From Methanococcoides sp. AM1 (lineage in GTDB: Archaea; Halobacteriota; Methanosarcinia; Methanosarcinales; Methanosarcinaceae), in contig NZ_CAAGSW010000005.1 of NCBI RefSeq assembly GCF_900774055.1, positions 248,001-312,000 of the forward strand: a DNA stretch of 64,000 nt, written 5' to 3'. Every line of letters begins with the position of its first letter. The stretch's first letter is position 1. The position numbers were made by a program, and so were the translations under genes. Shown here piece after piece: positions 61,602 to 64,000 of the stretch. Below the pieces are notes generated by a model. The model had not been told where the DNA came from. It searched no databases and was given only the letters and a program-made list of their open reading frames with translations.

Positions 61602-62503
61602 CAGATCACCTCATGGGCAAGACCTGTAATATCTTCGACACCGGCATATCCTTTGTCCTGCAGGAAATGATCGATTCCTGTCGCAATGTCTGCAAAGACC
61701 TCTACACCTTCATGGACAGCAGAACCGATCTGGACAGCACTTGCGCCTGCCATTATCATTTCCACTGCATCTTCCCATGTGGATACTCCACCCACGCCTA
61801 TGACGGGTATCTCCAGTGCTTCATAAAGATCATAAACGCATTTGATAGCAACCGGCTTGACCGCGGAACCGGAAAGTCCGCCGAACCTGTTGCCGAGTAT
61901 AGGATAGCCGGAATTGATGTCAATTGCCATTCCACGCAGGGTATTGATAGCAACAACAGCAGCAGCACCGCCGTTCTCGGCAGCCTTACCTATTGACTTA
62001 ATATCAGTTACATTAGGGGTCAGCTTTACCCAAACAGGGACATCCACTGCATCACATACCGCAGCAGTTATCGCTTCCACCATGCAGGAATCGGTCCCGA
62101 TGGTTGCACCGTAACCTTCCGCATGGGGACAGCTGACGTTAAGTTCAAAAGCATCAGGTTTGGAATCTGCCAGACCTTCTGCAACCTTTACAAATTCCTC
62201 AGCGTTGCCACCAAAGATGCTTGCGATCACAGAAACATCAGCACCTTCTTTTGCGATCTTAATCTCATTATCGAAATCTGCATAGGAAGGATTTGGAAGA
62301 CCCATTGCGTTCAAAAAGCCACAGTCCAGCTTGACCATACTGGGATTTGGATGTCCGATCTTGGGTTCCGGACCGATGGATTTTGTCACCACCGCACCTG
62401 CACCGGAATTAGCCATACGTACAAGGGAAGCACCTGTGGTTCCCATGATGCCTGATGCAAGTATTGTGGGATTCCTGAATTCAATTCCTGTGATCTTTAC
62501 CAT
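61601..62503 (-). CDS. pyrD: Dihydroorotate dehydrogenase catalytic subunit (class 1B)
   Basis: 300 aa. FMN enzyme of pyrimidine synthesis; the class 1B catalytic cysteine is in [13 protein letters not shown]. Further motifs: [53 protein letters not shown] and [20 protein letters not shown]. Adjacent pyrK confirms the heterotetrameric NAD-dependent type. Confidence 0.96.
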   Translation of the reverse strand: MVKITGIEFRNPTILASGIMGTTGASLVRMANSGAGAVVTKSIGPEPKIGHPNPSMVKLDCGFLNAMGLPNPSYADFDNEIKIAKEGADVSVIASIFGGNAEEFVKVAEGLADSKPDAFELNVSCPHAEGYGATIGTDSCMVEAITAAVCDAVDVPVWVKLTPNVTDIKSIGKAAENGGAAAVVAINTLRGMAIDINSGYPILGNRFGGLSGSAVKPVAIKCVYDLYEALEIPVIGVGGVSTWEDAVEMIMAGASAVQIGSAVHEGVEVFADIATGIDHFLQDKGYAGVEDITGLAHEVI

Positions 62504-62525
62504 AACATTTCACTTCCGATCAGAA

Positions 62526-63455
62526 TCACTCATCGTCACAGCCGGACAGCTGACACACAGCATCACGGACGAGTTCCTTACCGCCCATTTCCACCAGCAA
62601 TCTTCCGATACTGGCAGCATGTTCACGGTAGTTCTTCATAGGGATCATCTCGTCGATACGCACTTCATTTGTGCCATCGAGTGATAACACTTCCACAAGC
62701 ACATGGATCTCATCGCCATCTTCACTCACACGTGCGAACGAACCGATAGGAACAACACAACCGCCTTCTACATCAGTTATCAATATACGTTCAACTTCGG
62801 TTTCGATTCTTGAGATCTCATGGTTCAGGACAGAACATGCATTTTCAGCTTCTCCCCCGGTCCTTGTGACAACAACGATAGTCCCTTGGTTTGCAGAAGG
62901 GCAAAATGCCTCCGGAGGAAGGCGATAGACATCCATTTCCCATCCCATGCGCTGCAAGCCTGCCTCGGCAAGCAATATTCCGTCATATAAGCCATCTTCA
63001 AGTTTCTTTATGCGTGTATTGATATTGCCTCGAAGGTCCTGTACATTGAGATCAGGACGAAAACGCAAAAGCTGTGCACGCCTGCGCATTGAGCTTGTGC
63101 CGATTATAGCCCCATCCGGAAGTTCATCCAGTGTTGAACCATCCTGAGTAAGAAGTACATCATAAGGAGAATCGCGCTTCAGAACTGCTGCAATAGCAAG
63201 CTCAGGAGGTCTTATTGTTGGAAGGTCTTTCATGGAATGAACTGCGATGTCCACTTCACCCTCGATCATCCTGTCGTCAAGTTCACGGACAAAAGCACCC
63301 ACACCAGCAACCTCATGGAGCGGGCGATCTGTGAAAACATCCCCTGATGTCTTAATGATCTCTCTTTCCAGTTCATGCCCACGTTCTTCAAGCATTTTGG
63401 TCACAAGGTTTGCCTGGGCAAGAGCAAGAGCACTTCCACGGGTTCCTAGTATCAT
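62526..63455 (-). CDS. hemC: Hydroxymethylbilane synthase (porphobilinogen deaminase)
   Basis: 309 aa. Joins four porphobilinogens for sirohaem, cobamide and F430 synthesis. Motifs: ILGTRGSALALAQANLV at the N-terminus, VHSMKDLPT, GTSSMRRRAQLLRFRPDL, DLRGNINTRIKKL and the cofactor-attachment cysteine in EGGCVVPIGSFA. It lies 25 nt after hemL on the same strand. Confidence 0.96.
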   Translation of the reverse strand: MILGTRGSALALAQANLVTKMLEERGHELEREIIKTSGDVFTDRPLHEVAGVGAFVRELDDRMIEGEVDIAVHSMKDLPTIRPPELAIAAVLKRDSPYDVLLTQDGSTLDELPDGAIIGTSSMRRRAQLLRFRPDLNVQDLRGNINTRIKKLEDGLYDGILLAEAGLQRMGWEMDVYRLPPEAFCPSANQGTIVVVTRTGGEAENACSVLNHEISRIETEVERILITDVEGGCVVPIGSFARVSEDGDEIHVLVEVLSLDGTNEVRIDEMIPMKNYREHAASIGRLLVEMGGKELVRDAVCQLSGCDDE

Positions 63456-63480
63456 AATTATTGCTCCTCAATTACTGGAA

Positions 63481-64000
63481 TTATTTCAGGTTAGCTGCAT
63501 ATGCATCGAGGGTCTTCTCAATGTCAGCATCTGTGTGTGCCATTGAAAGGAAGTTCGTCTCGAACTGGGATGGTGGCAGGAACACTCCGCTGTCAAGCAT
63601 GTTGTGGAAGAACTGCAAGTAACCTTCCTTGTCACATTTGAGAACATCCTGATAGTTCAGAGGCATATCACCGAAGAATACCTTGAACATTGAACCAATA
63701 CCACCGACATTATAATCAAGACCCTTATCAGCAATGATATCTGAAAGGTTGGAGCGCATCATGTCACCGGTTGCTGCAAGCTTTTCTTGTACCTTTTCCT
63801 TCTCCAGTACATCAAGGGCTGCAATACCAGCTGCAACTGATGCAGGACTGCCACTGAAGGTACCTGCCTGGTAAACAGGACCTGATGGAGATATCATGTC
63901 TATTATCTCGCGCTTACCACCGAAAACACCAATCGGAAGTCCGCCACCTACGATCTTTCCAAGGGTTGTCATATCAGGTGTAACACCAAAGTACTCCTGT
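63481..64000 (-). CDS. hemL: Glutamate-1-semialdehyde 2,1-aminomutase, 5' part outside window
   Basis: C-terminal 170 or so residues of the PLP enzyme that makes 5-aminolevulinate. The frame is open to the window edge ([20 protein letters not shown]). [20 protein letters not shown] carries the PLP-binding lysine, followed by [18 protein letters not shown] and FEVFFG-like FKVFFGDMP. Lies just before hemC in one operon for tetrapyrrole synthesis. Confidence 0.95.
   Translation of the reverse strand, partial: QEYFGVTPDMTTLGKIVGGGLPIGVFGGKREIIDMISPSGPVYQAGTFSGSPASVAAGIAALDVLEKEKVQEKLAATGDMMRSNLSDIIADKGLDYNVGGIGSMFKVFFGDMPLNYQDVLKCDKEGYLQFFHNMLDSGVFLPPSQFETNFLSMAHTDADIEKTLDAYAANLK

Overview
The window is chromosomal DNA of a methanogenic archaeon, most likely a member of the Methanosarcinaceae close to Methanococcoides or Methanolobus (inference). 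The signs are a split RNA polymerase (A'/A'' and B'/B''), archaeal NusA, L30e and S12/S7, the archaeal coenzyme A pathway (pantoate kinase plus phosphopantothenate synthetase), topoisomerase VI, KEOPS subunits, TTG/GTG starts, GGAGG/GGTG ribosome binding sites and TATA-type promoters.

Layout. 1-9605 (minus): tRNA-Lys, then the operon rpoH-rpoB''-rpoB'-rpoA'-rpoA''-rpl30e-nusA-rps12-rps7. 10008-17223 (minus): a run of genes for CoA synthesis (coaBC, pantoate kinase, phosphopantothenate synthetase) and adenosyl-nucleoside recycling (dadD, ahcY), with an SPFH membrane protein and an HD phosphohydrolase between them. 18029-20449 (plus): a Vms1/VLRF1-type peptidyl-tRNA release factor homologue, an unknown protein and the rRNA methyltransferase RlmE. 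A DUF211 gene follows.

20927-46686 is a foreign, visibly A+T-richer block of about 25.7 kb. It is bounded by a 22-bp direct repeat (21 of 22 identical). An 11-bp inverted arm sequence lies just inside each end, and a tyrosine recombinase gene starts beside the right end. I read it as an integrative element inserted between a DUF211 gene and a PHP-phosphoesterase gene. It has a replication-type module (DUF927 helicase, iteron-like repeats, two tiny genes including a ribbon-helix-helix protein) and a defence-like cargo: a Gabija-type OLD nuclease plus UvrD helicase pair, a prokaryotic viperin overlapping a gene of unknown function and followed by an HEPN-like gene, a Schlafen/AlbA_2 protein, a DEDD exonuclease-like protein, an HNH-like protein, a CoiA-like protein with a frameshift, and several small membrane proteins. 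Two copies of a 180-bp repeat flank the ribbon-helix-helix/HNH module.

46740-64000 returns to ordinary chromosome: PHP phosphoesterase, a pilin-like protein, an ITPase-bud32-kae1 cluster, a three-gene membrane-HTH/exported protein/HEAT-lipoprotein operon, topoisomerase VI A and B, a cytosine-deaminase-like enzyme, a U32 peptidase-family protein, a GyrI-like gene remnant, pyrK-pyrD, hemC and the 3' part of hemL.

The items most worth a second look are the mobile element and its viperin operon, the apparent lack of a canonical start codon for the full-length RpoB'', and a nested dyad at the coaBC promoter. All calls come from reading the sequence; no database search was run.
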